A stretch of DNA of 64,000 bases, taken from assembly GCA_017473105.1 (NCBI GenBank), contig JAFUNE010000002.1, positions 42,520-106,519 of the forward strand. The letters are read 5' to 3'. Source of the DNA: Bacilli bacterium. Lineage in GTDB: Bacteria; Bacillota_I; Bacilli_A; RF39; UBA660. The position numbers and the translations under genes are program-made. Of the stretch, positions 33,056 through 42,417 are shown piece after piece. The notes beneath the pieces are model-generated. The model did no database searches. It was not told the DNA's origin and saw only the letters and a list, made by a program, of their open reading frames with translations. Every line of letters begins with the position of its first letter. Position 1 is the stretch's first letter.

Positions 33056-35242
33056 TTATTCTTTTTTTTCATCATTTATTTCTTCATCTTTTGTTTCATT
33101 AAATTTTGTTTCTAGTTTAACTTCTAATTTTACGTTTTTATCTATAATTGTATCTTTTTGTATATTGAATTCTTTTACATATCCATATCCTTCGAATGAT
33201 ACATCTAGACCAAGTAATTTTGCATACGTTGATACTTCATTTCTTGACCAACCTGTTATATCAACCATTTTATAATTTGCAGAATTAGTTAGTATAAATA
33301 CCTTATTTTTTAAATTAAGTGTTGTATTTTTTTGAGGATATTGATTTATTACTTTTTCTCCTTCTCCTATTACAATTGGAGTCATTGTTTTTTTACTTAA
33401 TAATTCAGTAATGTCTTTTGTATTTTTATTTATATATGAATCTATTTTGAATGATTCTTCATCTGTTTCTTTAACATCACCATATATATTTAAGTAAGTT
33501 CCAACATCTTTTACTAATGATTTTATTGATGTTTTTAATGCACTTGAACTATCTAATTTACTTGCTGCTGCATAAACTACTATTTCTGGGTCCTCTCCTG
33601 GGAAAAGTCCTGCAAAGCTTCTAATATATTCTCCTTTTAAGTATGAACCTCCACTTGCAATTTCAGCTGTTCCTGTTTTTCCGACTAGATCATAGCCTTC
33701 AATATAGTATCCTTTTCCTGTTGACATTGAGCTTCTTCCATCAACAACACCTCTCATTAAATCAATCATTTTTTCTACTGTTTCTGGACTTGAAATTTTT
33801 GCAACTTCTTCTCTTTTGTTTTCAACAAGTACTTCTCCAGTTGATGAGTCTACCACTTTTGAAACTATATATGGTTTAATCATTACTCCATTGTTTCCAA
33901 GTACACTTAAGGCTTGTAACATTTGCACAGCTGTTACAGTTATACCCTGACCGTATGACGCTGATACGATTTCTGTATTATATCTAAATTTTATAGTTCC
34001 TTTACTTTCTTCTGGTAATGATATACCCGTTGGTTTACCAAATCCAAGAGCTGTATAGTAATCTGTCAATTTTGCTCTTCCTATATTTAATGCTAGAAGA
34101 CTTGCAGCTACATTAGATGAACCATGAAATCCTTGATCATAAGTAATTTCTCCCCATCCAACACCATTGTGATCTTTAATTGTTGCATCATCTACTTTTA
34201 ATCTTCCGCTTTTATATTTTGCATTTCCATCATATGCGCCGTTATCCATTGCTGCCATAAAACTAAATATTTTCATTGTTGAACCTGGTTCATATGTATT
34301 TGATACAAATGGGTCATAATACGAAGTTATTTCAAGAGTATTATTATCAAAACTTGGACTTGATGCTACACCTAGTATTTCTCCTGTTTTTGCATTCATT
34401 ACTGAAATAGTTGCCCATTCTAATTCATGCTCTTCCAGTTTATTCATTGCTTGTTCTGCAAACATTTGAATATTTGTATCAATTGTTAAATATATATCGT
34501 TTCCTGGTGTAGCTTTTTGTTCTACATTTGGTACACTTGTTATTTGATATCCTTGAGTATCTGCTTGGAATTCAATATAACCATTTTTACCTGTTAGTTC
34601 TTCATTATAAAATAATTCTACTCCCATTTCACCTATGTAGTCACCATCATCATTACTTTTTGCGTAACCAAGTGTATATGATAAAAAGTTTCCATTAGGA
34701 TAATATCTTTTTGTGCTTCCTACAAATTCTATTCCAGGTAAGTCAAGCGTATCAATTTGATCTTTTGTTAATTCAGATATTCCCCTTCCTCCTGGTCCTA
34801 ATTCTACTTGATATGGTGTTATTAATTCACAATTATTACCATTTGAATCGCAATCTTTTATTTTTGTATTTAAAAGAGACAAAATTCTTTCTTTTGTCAT
34901 ATTAATTAAAGGACTTAATTTTTCTGCAGTTAATTCTTTATCTACTACATGGTATGGATTTTCTGGATCTTTTGTTCTTGATTCACTTAGTATAGCAATA
35001 ACTGTGTAGCTATTTACATTTTTTGCAAGTATTTCATCATTACCTGAATAAATTGTCCCTCTTGGTGCTGTTGTTACTCTTTTTACTGTATCTCTGTCAT
35101 TTGCAAAAGCACTAAGTGCCCTTCCGTTAACTTCAATGTTTCCTGTTCCAACCCAAACTAATTTGAAAATTATGCATAAAAAAATAAAAACAACTGATAA
35201 AATAAACATAGTATTTATTCTAATTGTTTTTATCTTTTTCAT
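33056..35242 (-). CDS. ftsI: Class B penicillin-binding protein (FtsI/PbpB) with PASTA domains
   Basis: A 728-residue septal transpeptidase: membrane anchor (about 13-30), PBP dimerisation domain (RGTIYSGNDEILAKN near 60), and a transpeptidase domain with SxxK in GSTMKIF, SxN in HGSSNVAAS and KTG in VGKTGTAEIASGG. Two PASTA-like segments follow (about 585-700; YPQKNTTL, VDITGWSRNEVSTYAKLLGLDV). It cross-links peptidoglycan at division with the SEDS protein FtsW. It lies 9 bases after ftsL in the mraZ-rsmH-ftsL-ftsI order of Bacilli. The start is supported by AAGGAG. Confidence 0.95.
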   Translation of the reverse strand: MKKIKTIRINTMFILSVVFIFLCIIFKLVWVGTGNIEVNGRALSAFANDRDTVKRVTTAPRGTIYSGNDEILAKNVNSYTVIAILSESRTKDPENPYHVVDKELTAEKLSPLINMTKERILSLLNTKIKDCDSNGNNCELITPYQVELGPGGRGISELTKDQIDTLDLPGIEFVGSTKRYYPNGNFLSYTLGYAKSNDDGDYIGEMGVELFYNEELTGKNGYIEFQADTQGYQITSVPNVEQKATPGNDIYLTIDTNIQMFAEQAMNKLEEHELEWATISVMNAKTGEILGVASSPSFDNNTLEITSYYDPFVSNTYEPGSTMKIFSFMAAMDNGAYDGNAKYKSGRLKVDDATIKDHNGVGWGEITYDQGFHGSSNVAASLLALNIGRAKLTDYYTALGFGKPTGISLPEESKGTIKFRYNTEIVSASYGQGITVTAVQMLQALSVLGNNGVMIKPYIVSKVVDSSTGEVLVENKREEVAKISSPETVEKMIDLMRGVVDGRSSMSTGKGYYIEGYDLVGKTGTAEIASGGSYLKGEYIRSFAGLFPGEDPEIVVYAAASKLDSSSALKTSIKSLVKDVGTYLNIYGDVKETDEESFKIDSYINKNTKDITELLSKKTMTPIVIGEGEKVINQYPQKNTTLNLKNKVFILTNSANYKMVDITGWSRNEVSTYAKLLGLDVSFEGYGYVKEFNIQKDTIIDKNVKLEVKLETKFNETKDEEINDEKKE

Positions 35243-35251
35243 ATGTTCTCC

Positions 35252-35545
35252 TTATTCTTCAGTTTCGATTACTCTAATATTACTATTATTATACTCCAAA
35301 CCTAACTTATTAGCAACTTCTAATGCGTTATCTAAAGAAGCTAATTCATTAATTTTCATTTGTATTCCAGCATTCAATTCCTCTTGTGCTTCAATTTTCG
35401 TTTTTAATCTTTGAAGTTCTGAATTAGATGATTGTATCATTGCTTGTCCTATAAAATTCGTAAGCAAAACACCTATTATAGATACAACTATAATAGTAAT
35501 CATTGTGTTTTCTCCTCTAATTTTTAGATACTTTTTCTTTTTCAT
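35252..35545 (-). CDS. ftsL: Cell-division protein FtsL
   Basis: A 97-residue bitopic protein: a short basic cytoplasmic end, one helix (about 15-32; MITIIVVSIIGVLLTNFIG) and a heptad-rich coiled coil (about 36-85; SSNSELQRLKTKIEAQEELNAGI). Sequence is poorly conserved in this family; the call rests on topology and on its place between rsmH and ftsI. It acts with DivIC/FtsB to recruit and activate FtsI-FtsW. It overlaps the rsmH stop by 4 bases. Confidence 0.85.
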   Translation of the reverse strand: MKKKKYLKIRGENTMITIIVVSIIGVLLTNFIGQAMIQSSNSELQRLKTKIEAQEELNAGIQMKINELASLDNALEVANKLGLEYNNSNIRVIETEE

Positions 35546-36444
35546 CTAACCCTTTCTATAACTCTAAGTTTTGAACTTCTACTTCTATTATTGTCATCAA
35601 GTTCTTTTTCACTTGGAGTTATTTTTATGATTTTTTTAGCCCTTGCTTTTAAATGTTCTGGAGTAATAGGCAGTTTTCTTGCACTTTCATCATCGCTACA
35701 TAAGTCTTTAAATACTTTCGATACAATTTTATCTTCTAGTGAGTGAAAACTTATTACTGATAATCTTCCTCCTACATTTAACAATTCAAATGCATCTCTT
35801 AATGCGTTTTCAAGTATATCAAGTTCATGATTTACTTCAATTCTAATTGCTTGAAATACTTTTCTTGCTGGATGCGATTTATTTCTATAACTTATTGGCA
35901 CACTATTTTTTATTATTTCTGCAAGTTCTAAAGTAGTTTCAATTGGTCTTTTATTTACTATTGCTTTTGCTATACTTCTTGCATGTTTTTCCTCACCATA
36001 TTTAAAGAATATTGATACCAATTTATCATAACTATATTCGTTAACTACTTTATATGCATCTAGTTCTTGAGTTCTATCCATTCTCATATCAAGTCGTGCA
36101 TCTTTATGAAAACTAAATCCTCTTTCATCTTCATCTAATTGTGGACTTGATACTCCTAAGTCAAACATGATTCCATCTACTTTTTCATTTATAAATTTAT
36201 TCATATTTTTAAAATTACTTCTAAAGATAGTAAAGTTATTTCCTATTTTAGATAGTTTTTCATTTGAAAAAGCGATTGCATCATCATCTTGATCAAAGGC
36301 GAAAAGAAACCCCTTTTCACTTAATCTTTTTAGTACCTCGCTACTATGTCCTGCATAACCTACAGTCCCATCGACGTACTTTCCATCTTCCTTAATATTT
36401 AAATTTTCTATTACCTCTTCTAATAATACACTAATATGTTTCAT
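35542..36444 (-). CDS. rsmH: 16S rRNA m4C1402 methyltransferase RsmH (MraW)
   Basis: About 300 residues. Family motifs are complete: HISVLLEEVIENL at the start, the SAM loop YVDGTVGYAGHSSEVL, GIMFDLGVSSPQLDEDERGFSF, HPARKVFQAIRIEVNHEL and LSVISFHSLEDKIVSKVFK, ending in RSRSSKLRVIERV. It methylates N4 of C1402 in 16S rRNA. The start at 36444 (M before KHISVL) follows the usual N-terminus; an ATG three codons upstream (36453) sits 8 bases from GAGGA and is an alternative. It overlaps mraZ. Confidence 0.96.
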   Translation of the reverse strand: MKHISVLLEEVIENLNIKEDGKYVDGTVGYAGHSSEVLKRLSEKGFLFAFDQDDDAIAFSNEKLSKIGNNFTIFRSNFKNMNKFINEKVDGIMFDLGVSSPQLDEDERGFSFHKDARLDMRMDRTQELDAYKVVNEYSYDKLVSIFFKYGEEKHARSIAKAIVNKRPIETTLELAEIIKNSVPISYRNKSHPARKVFQAIRIEVNHELDILENALRDAFELLNVGGRLSVISFHSLEDKIVSKVFKDLCSDDESARKLPITPEHLKARAKKIIKITPSEKELDDNNRSRSSKLRVIERVR

Positions 36445-36871
36445 ATACACCATCAAACAAATCCTCAGTTATTTCTTCTAAAGATTCCTCATTTTCCTTC
36501 ATATATTTTTCAAATTCTTCTTTCGACCATATTTCTAGTCGTTCATTTACGCCAATTATAACACATTCTTTTGATATATTGGCGTAATGAACTAACGGTG
36601 AGGTAATATTAATTCGACCTTGTCTATCGAATTCAATTGTGGAAGCGCCACCTATAAAAGCTCTTTCGAATGCTCTTACATTTTTTTTGGTAAATTGTAA
36701 ATTGCTTAGTTTTTCAATTATTTTATTCCATTCATTCATAGAATAAACGAATAAACATTTGTCTAAGCCTTTTGTAATTATAAATCTTTCTCCTAATTCA
36801 CTTCTGAATTTTGATGGAATAATTAATCTGCCTTTATCATCAATATTATGATGAAATTCACCCATTAACAT
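36431..36871 (-). CDS. mraZ: Transcriptional regulator MraZ
   Basis: A 146-residue protein of two SpoVT/AbrB-like halves, each with the DxxxR motif (DDKGRLIIPSKFR, DRQGRINITS). MraZ forms ring-shaped oligomers that bind repeats ahead of the dcw operon and control it. A fitting operator of three 10-bp spaced repeats lies immediately upstream at 36884-36913. It is the first gene of the unit mraZ-rsmH-ftsL-ftsI. The ribosome-binding site GGGGTGA overlaps the operator, so binding would cover both DNA control and the translation start region. Confidence 0.96.
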   Translation of the reverse strand: MLMGEFHHNIDDKGRLIIPSKFRSELGERFIITKGLDKCLFVYSMNEWNKIIEKLSNLQFTKKNVRAFERAFIGGASTIEFDRQGRINITSPLVHYANISKECVIIGVNERLEIWSKEEFEKYMKENEESLEEITEDLFDGVYETY

Positions 36872-36883
36872 AATTTATAATCA

Positions 36884-36913
36884 CCCCACTTTTTACCACT
36901 AAGTTTCACTCCC
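36884..36913 (-). promoter_or_regulatory. MraZ operator: three AGTG repeats at 10-bp spacing
   Basis: On the minus strand AGTG occurs at 36910-36907, 36900-36897 and 36890-36887, exactly one helical turn apart, the last two extended to AGTGG. This matches the direct-repeat MraZ boxes known upstream of mraZ in several bacteria. Confidence 0.8.
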
Positions 36914-36920
36914 TACCATA

Positions 36921-36949
36921 ATGATACTATATTTAGTATGTTTTGTAAA
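36921..36949 (-). promoter_or_regulatory. Promoter of the mraZ operon
   Basis: Minus-strand TTTACA (36949-36944), a 17-base spacer and TATCAT (36926-36921), immediately upstream of the MraZ repeats, so that bound MraZ would block promoter clearance. Confidence 0.65.
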
Positions 36950-36987
36950 TGTGATTTTTAAATATTTTTGTAAAATTTGTGTCAAAT

Positions 36988-37020
36988 AAAAAATATATAA
37001 ATTGTTTTTATATATTTTTT
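36988..37020. terminator. AT-rich bidirectional terminator
   Basis: AAAAAATATATAAA and its perfect complement with a 5-base loop, directly after the stop of the surface protein gene at 37028. Confidence 0.65.
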
Positions 37021-37027
37021 ATGGTAT

Positions 37028-38689
37028 TTAGCTTAATTCAATTGTTTCTTTTTTCATTATAATTGCTACAAATCCAATTGAGAATGCAATCAATCCTATT
37101 ACAAATACTACAGCAACATTGCTGTCACCTGTTTTTGGATTAAATACTAAATCTAATGACATTTCTTTATCGATAGTAGCATAGATACCACCTGAAACTA
37201 CGTTTTGAGACATTGGATAATATGAATAATATATTCTACCTCTGTCATCTTCATTTACAAAAGTTAATGCATCTTCTGCTTTAACATTGATTTTTAAATT
37301 TGTAATCTTTTTAGCTTTTTCAGCTTTAACAAAGAATTTTTGTTCAGGTTTAATACTTGTTATTGAATTTCCTGCTTCATCTACTAATGATACTCCATCG
37401 TTAGCACCTTCAATTGATACTGTTACTTCTTTAATTGAAATCATATTGTAACCAACTGTAAATGGTCCATAAATATAATGAGTATCTGTTTCTTTATAAA
37501 TTTCTTTTGTTGGTCTATTTAGCTTTAATGAATTATCAAATTTAAAATTTAAATAATTTTTATATTCTGGTCTATTTTTTATTAAGTATTGATATAAAAT
37601 ATCTAATTGAACACTACCATTTAATTTATCTCCAATTTTATCTCCACCAGTTGCTACTCCACCATTTGCACGCCATACAGCATATTGAACTGTTGAATAT
37701 ACGTAATCATCTAATTTACTTGTTTCAATCATTTCTTTTGTTTTTTGTTCACAAAATGCTGATGTTGCTTCTGCTTCTGTAATTGAGAACTTTGAGGCTA
37801 CATCTGCAGCATTACATGTAGTTAATGAATTAAATTGTTCTTTTATTTCATTTTTTGTTTTACCAATGCTTGGGTTTACTAACAAAGTTAATTCTGCAAT
37901 TGTTTCAGCATAGTCTGCTCCAGCCATTTCTAATGATTCTTTTAATCCAAATGTTGGATAACTATGTTCTAAAATCCATAATGCATGACCATAGTCTTCC
38001 CCACTCATTTTCTTTGCAGTATACTTGTCAAATAATACATCATCTTTTTTAACTGTTACTGAATATGTTTCAGAACCTGCATTATCTGGAAAACTTGAAG
38101 CGTTAATTACAATTGGGTCCTTTCCTTCTGCTGTATAAGTAATCGATCTTACATTTACTGTTATTTGATTTCCAGCATTAAAGTCTGCTAGTAATTCATC
38201 ATCTGTTTTTCCATCTGTTTCATATACGATTGTTGGTTCAAAAATATAACCATCTTTTTTTGCAGTTGATAATACATCGTATAATTTTTCATTATTAAAT
38301 AATGACATCATTAATATTGCTTGAATTGCACGATTTGAACTAATTGTAGGAATTGTTCCATTTACAATACTATATTGTGGGAATTTTAAACTTCCATCTA
38401 AGCAATATACTGTGAACCATGCATCTTCATTTGATAATGGGTCAGCTTGTGTTCCTGGTGATGTTGTTAAAATAATTTTTCTCATATCAGATTTTGCTTT
38501 TACACCGCTAAAATCAATATGTTCTCCAAAATTAAATTCTTCATCTAATACGGCATATAATATACTATTTTCATCTGGTGTTGTTTGTGGTGCTTTTGCT
38601 GGGATTGTTGCATTAACTTTATTCATTCCAACAAACATTGTACACACTGCAAATAATGTACAAATTGACACTAATATTTTTTTCTTCAT
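37028..38689 (-). CDS. Sortase-anchored surface protein with putative thioester domain (NPKTG)
   Basis: 553 residues: signal peptide (1-27; cut near VNA-TI), a large N-terminal domain with Cys96 in FTVYCLDGS and Gln335 in STVQYAVWRA, a pair that fits the Cys-Gln thioester pattern though with a long insert, then a beta-rich region and a C-terminal sorting signal NPKTGDS, a hydrophobic helix (VAVVFVIGLIAFSIGFVAIIM) and a basic tail. NPKTG is a sortase class B/D-like variant of LPxTG. The ribosome-binding site is AAGGAGA. It is flanked by terminators on both sides, so it is monocistronic. It may be a substrate of the sortase at 109-729 or of another sortase outside the window. Confidence 0.85.
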   Translation of the reverse strand: MKKKILVSICTLFAVCTMFVGMNKVNATIPAKAPQTTPDENSILYAVLDEEFNFGEHIDFSGVKAKSDMRKIILTTSPGTQADPLSNEDAWFTVYCLDGSLKFPQYSIVNGTIPTISSNRAIQAILMMSLFNNEKLYDVLSTAKKDGYIFEPTIVYETDGKTDDELLADFNAGNQITVNVRSITYTAEGKDPIVINASSFPDNAGSETYSVTVKKDDVLFDKYTAKKMSGEDYGHALWILEHSYPTFGLKESLEMAGADYAETIAELTLLVNPSIGKTKNEIKEQFNSLTTCNAADVASKFSITEAEATSAFCEQKTKEMIETSKLDDYVYSTVQYAVWRANGGVATGGDKIGDKLNGSVQLDILYQYLIKNRPEYKNYLNFKFDNSLKLNRPTKEIYKETDTHYIYGPFTVGYNMISIKEVTVSIEGANDGVSLVDEAGNSITSIKPEQKFFVKAEKAKKITNLKINVKAEDALTFVNEDDRGRIYYSYYPMSQNVVSGGIYATIDKEMSLDLVFNPKTGDSNVAVVFVIGLIAFSIGFVAIIMKKETIELS

Positions 38690-38748
38690 ACCTATTCTCC
38701 TTATCTTATAAAGTTATTTTATCATTTTTAAAATAAAAGTACAATAAA

Positions 38749-38777
38749 AAATAAAAAAGTATATTACTTTTTTATTT
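38749..38777. terminator. Bidirectional terminator
   Basis: AAATAAAAAAGTA/TACTTTTTTATTT with a 3-base loop, at the stop of the 38776 gene. Confidence 0.75.
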
Positions 38778-39651
38778 AAAATTTTCTTTCATATGGATAA
38801 TCATTTTCATCATAATTTTCTTTATCATTTATAGCCAAATCGAGTATGCTTAAAAAGAATTTCATTCCTTCTGTTAATTCTTCTTCATGCTTTATCATTT
38901 CTTTAAATGATCGTAATTGAATTTCAGGTACACTTAGTGCATTTGCTCTGATGTAATTAATATCTAATATAAGTCTTCTTTGATTATTTGGGCTCATTAT
39001 TGTTTTCATACTTAATTTTTTAAATTTATCTTTATATTCTACAATTGTTCCTAATGTTGCTATTAAATCAATATATTCATTTTCTTCTAATTCTTTGTCA
39101 TAGTCTTTTAGTTCTTCTACATTTTTTGAATTAACATAAGCATAATCATATTTTGCATTAATCAACATCTTTCTATATGCTTTGTATTCTTCGTCTTGTA
39201 TTTGTTCTGTTAATACATCTAAAAACTGTTTATCTCTCATTGGAGCATATGTGTCATATATATTAAATGTTGCCGGATCCTTTATATACTGATGTCTAAA
39301 AATATCTATTAGTTTATATGATATTCTCATAGGAATAACATCTGTATCTTTTAATTTACCTGAAAATAAATATGCTGTATCAAATATACTTTTTGTTTTT
39401 ATATCAAATTTTTCTCCTAATAAATCCTTTGATGCAATTACACTTAACGATAATATTAATTTGCTATTGTTTTTTTGTTTTAACTCCTCATATAAAGACT
39501 CTTCTTTTTTCTTTAATTTATTTATTAATTTTATTGTATCCTCATATTCTTTTGTATTTTCTTTATATTCATATTCTAGTCTTGCTAGTTTTTTATATAA
39601 TACAAAAATATATAGTGCATAGGTTTTTAGTTTTTCATAATATTCATACAT
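38776..39651 (-). CDS. Conserved-looking cytoplasmic protein of unknown function
   Basis: 291 residues without signal or membrane segments, highly charged and predicted helical (long coiled stretches around 15-60; LIRLINKLKKKEESLYEELKQKN-like). No known domain is recognised. The start is at ATG 39651 after GGAGGGG; the frame open to 39726 runs through the pnp terminator and is not used. The normal codon use and good ribosome-binding site argue for a real gene. It is a single-gene unit between the NPKTG surface protein and pnp. Confidence 0.75.
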   Translation of the reverse strand: MYEYYEKLKTYALYIFVLYKKLARLEYEYKENTKEYEDTIKLINKLKKKEESLYEELKQKNNSKLILSLSVIASKDLLGEKFDIKTKSIFDTAYLFSGKLKDTDVIPMRISYKLIDIFRHQYIKDPATFNIYDTYAPMRDKQFLDVLTEQIQDEEYKAYRKMLINAKYDYAYVNSKNVEELKDYDKELEENEYIDLIATLGTIVEYKDKFKKLSMKTIMSPNNQRRLILDINYIRANALSVPEIQLRSFKEMIKHEEELTEGMKFFLSILDLAINDKENYDENDYPYERKF

Positions 39652-39690
39652 ATTTACCCCTCCAATGTGATGAATATTATATGATAAAAA

Positions 39691-39718
39691 AAAGACATTG
39701 TCAAAGACAATGTTCTTT
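39691..39718 (-). terminator. Terminator of pnp
   Basis: AAGAACATTGTC/GACAATGTC hairpin followed by a long T-run on the minus strand, directly after the pnp stop. Confidence 0.9.
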
Positions 39719-41926
39719 TTACTCAACTACTTCAGTAGTTTCTTCTTTTTTAACTTCTTCTTTTGCTTCTTCTTTTACTTCTTTCTTTTCAGGTTTTGGT
39801 AAAAGTTCTTTTCTTGATAGATTTAATTTATTTTTTCTATCGTATCCTGTTGCTTTTACAACTATTTCATCTCCAACACTTAACATGTCTTTTGGATGAT
39901 TTACTCTCTTATGATCAAGTTGTGAAACATGTACTAACCCTTCACATCCTGGCCATAATTCTACGAATGCACCGAAATCTTCGATTTTTACTACTTTAAC
40001 AGTATATACTTCTCCGATTACTGGTTCTTTTACTATATTTTCAATCATACTGATTGCTTTATCAAGAACATCAGCATTCATATGATAACAAATTACATTT
40101 CCATCATCATCAATGTCAATTTTAACTGCATCTTTTGCACTTACACTTGTAACATTACTTGATTCAAGAATAATTTTAGTTATCATATCTCCACCTTTAC
40201 CGATAACATCCTTAATCTTGTCAACAGCAATTTTCATTGTTCTGATTTTTGGAGCATATTCGCTTAATTCATGTCTTACTTCTGGTATTGTATTTTCCAT
40301 AGTATCAAGAATTTTCATTCTTGCTTTATGTGCTTTATCTAAAGCTTCTTTTAATACTTCACGAGTAACACCTTTGATTTTGATATCCATTTGTAGTGCT
40401 GTGATACCTTTTCTTGTACCTGCAACTTTGAAGTCCATATCACCCATATGATCTTCTAATCCTTGGATATCTGTTAAAATAGTATATTTACCATCGCAAG
40501 TTCCATTTTCAGTTATAAGTCCCATTGCTATTCCTGCAACTGGTGCTTCAATTGGTACACCTGCTGCCATTAGTGCCATACATCCTGCACATATACTTGC
40601 TTGGCTTGATGAACCATTACTTTCAAGTACTTCTGAAACAACTCTTACAGTATATGGGAATTTTTTTTGAGATGGCATAACTTGTAGTAATGCTCTTTCT
40701 GCAAGTGCTCCATGTCCTATTTCTCTTCTTCCTGGGCTACCATATCTTCCTGTTTCACCTACGCTAAATGCTGGGAAGTTATAGTGGAATATGAATTTTT
40801 TAGATTCTTCTAATCCTAATCCATCTAAGATTTGTTCTTCATTTTGTGCACCTAATGTTGTGATTGCTAATGCTTGAGTTTGACCTCTTGTAAATAATGC
40901 ACTACCATGTGTTCTTGGAAGTATATCTACATCTGCTGATAATTCACGAATTTCATCCATATCTCTACCATCCGGTCTAATATGTTCATTAGTTATTAAT
41001 CTTCTAACTTCATTTCCTTCAATTTCATCAGCTACTTTTTTAACATATTTAAGATTTTGTTCTAAATCTTCTTCACCTTCATGACGAAGAGCATATTTTT
41101 CTAATGCTTCTTCTTTTACTTCATCAATTCTAGCATATTTTTCTAATTTGTCTTTAATTTGAATAGCAGCAACCATATCTTCTTTGATATCATTGTTTAC
41201 TTCTTCTCTTAATTCTTCTGGAATATTTGCTAGTACTACTTCAATCTTTTCAAGTCCTATTTCACCAATAATGTCTTCTTGAATAGCACATAATTCTTTT
41301 ACTGCTTCATGTCCAAACATTAAGGCTTCTAGCATTTCTTCTTCACTTACTTGTTTAGAACCACTTTCAACCATATTAATAGCATCTTTAGTTCCAGCTA
41401 CAGTTAAGTTAATTGTACTTCTATCCATTTCTTCGCATGTTGGGTTAATTTTTAATTCTCCATCAATTTTACCAACAATTACACCAGCAACTGGTCCTTC
41501 GAATGGAATTGCAGAAACTCCTAAACTTAATGATGTTCCGAATAAAGCAGTCATTTCTGGAGTTTTATCAGGATCAACACTTAATACAGTATTTACTACT
41601 TGTACTTCATTTCTGAAGTTTTCATCAAACATTGGTCTGATTGGTCTATCAATAACTCTTGCAGTTAATGTTGCTGCGTCTGTAGGACGTCCCTCTCTTT
41701 TAATAAATCCCCCCGGAATTTTACCAACAGAATATAATTTCTCTTGATATAAAATAGTTAGTGGGAAAAAGTCTGCAGTTGATACATTATTACTCATACA
41801 AGCTGTTGATAGTATTACTGTATCATCATATCTTACTAAAACAGCCCCTCCAGCTTGTTTAGCAAGTTCACCATGCTCGATTACCAATTTCCTACCTTGA
41901 AAATCGTATTCAAATACTCTTTTCAT
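39719..41926 (-). CDS. pnp: Polyribonucleotide nucleotidyltransferase (PNPase)
   Basis: About 735 residues: two RNase PH cores joined by a helical domain, then KH (about 555-615; [25 protein letters not shown]) and S1 (about 625-695; [33 protein letters not shown]), and a Lys/Glu/Val tail. It degrades RNA 3'-to-5' by phosphorolysis. The second core carries the typical [21 protein letters not shown] and SQASICAG motifs. The start is at 41926 (MKRVFEYDF) after GAGGAG. It lies just after rpsO, as in B. subtilis and E. coli, with a weak terminator between them. Confidence 0.97.
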   Translation of the reverse strand: MKRVFEYDFQGRKLVIEHGELAKQAGGAVLVRYDDTVILSTACMSNNVSTADFFPLTILYQEKLYSVGKIPGGFIKREGRPTDAATLTARVIDRPIRPMFDENFRNEVQVVNTVLSVDPDKTPEMTALFGTSLSLGVSAIPFEGPVAGVIVGKIDGELKINPTCEEMDRSTINLTVAGTKDAINMVESGSKQVSEEEMLEALMFGHEAVKELCAIQEDIIGEIGLEKIEVVLANIPEELREEVNNDIKEDMVAAIQIKDKLEKYARIDEVKEEALEKYALRHEGEEDLEQNLKYVKKVADEIEGNEVRRLITNEHIRPDGRDMDEIRELSADVDILPRTHGSALFTRGQTQALAITTLGAQNEEQILDGLGLEESKKFIFHYNFPAFSVGETGRYGSPGRREIGHGALAERALLQVMPSQKKFPYTVRVVSEVLESNGSSSQASICAGCMALMAAGVPIEAPVAGIAMGLITENGTCDGKYTILTDIQGLEDHMGDMDFKVAGTRKGITALQMDIKIKGVTREVLKEALDKAHKARMKILDTMENTIPEVRHELSEYAPKIRTMKIAVDKIKDVIGKGGDMITKIILESSNVTSVSAKDAVKIDIDDDGNVICYHMNADVLDKAISMIENIVKEPVIGEVYTVKVVKIEDFGAFVELWPGCEGLVHVSQLDHKRVNHPKDMLSVGDEIVVKATGYDRKNKLNLSRKELLPKPEKKEVKEEAKEEVKKEETTEVVE

Positions 41927-41949
41927 AAATTCACTCCTCTCTAAAGCAA

Positions 41950-41971
41950 AAGACACTTAAAACAAGTGCCT
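41950..41971 (-). terminator. Weak terminator between rpsO and pnp
   Basis: GGCACTT/AAGTGTC (one G-U pair) with a 5-base loop and a TTTT run. It probably allows partial read-through into pnp. Confidence 0.55.
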
Positions 41972-42239
41972 ATTTTCTTAAATTTAATTTTTTGATTAAA
42001 TCACGATATCTTTGAACATCTTCGTTTTTTAAGTATTCTAAAAGAGATTTTCTTTTACCAACTAATTGTAGAAGACCACGATTTGTATGATAATCATGAC
42101 TATGTTCTTTCATATGTTCAGTTAAAATGTTAATTCTTTCTGTTAAAAGAGCAACTTGAACTTCAACACTTCCAGTGTCACCTTTTGTTCTTGCAAACTC
42201 TTCAACAATAGCATTTTTTCTTTCTTTTGTTAAAGCCAT
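41970..42239 (-). CDS. rpsO: Ribosomal protein uS15
   Basis: 89 residues, the full normal length: LTKERKNAIVEEFARTKGDTGSVEVQVALLTERINILTEHMKEHSHDYHTNRGLLQLVGKRKSLLEYLK is the S15 signature region. It binds the central domain of 16S rRNA. The ribosome-binding site GGAGG is 7 bases from the ATG. The 70-base GC-richer leader (42240-42310) may hold the autoregulatory fold known for S15, but I cannot confirm one. Confidence 0.97.
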   Translation of the reverse strand: MALTKERKNAIVEEFARTKGDTGSVEVQVALLTERINILTEHMKEHSHDYHTNRGLLQLVGKRKSLLEYLKNEDVQRYRDLIKKLNLRK

Positions 42240-42332
42240 TTTTATATCCTCCTTTTTCTATTAAACCGTTAATTCTGAGTAAATCGGCGAGGAACCAATA
42301 AACCAAGAATAAACTTCCTATTAATAATATAA

Positions 42333-42362
42333 TAAAAAAGAGAAAAAATCAAGTTTTTTCCC
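42333..42362 (-). terminator. AT-rich hairpin after the 42418-44025 gene
   Basis: Minus-strand GGGAAAAAA/TTTTTTCTC around CTTGA, followed by six T. It separates the membrane protein gene from rpsO. Confidence 0.5.
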
Positions 42363-42417
42363 TTATTTTCTACAAAATTAATCTATATAATTTTAAGACT
42401 TATTACTTTCTTCAAAT

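Noticed and set aside
42240..42310. S15 autoregulatory leader of rpsO
   Set aside because: The leader is GC-richer than its surroundings, but I could not draw the known three-way junction or pseudoknot by eye.
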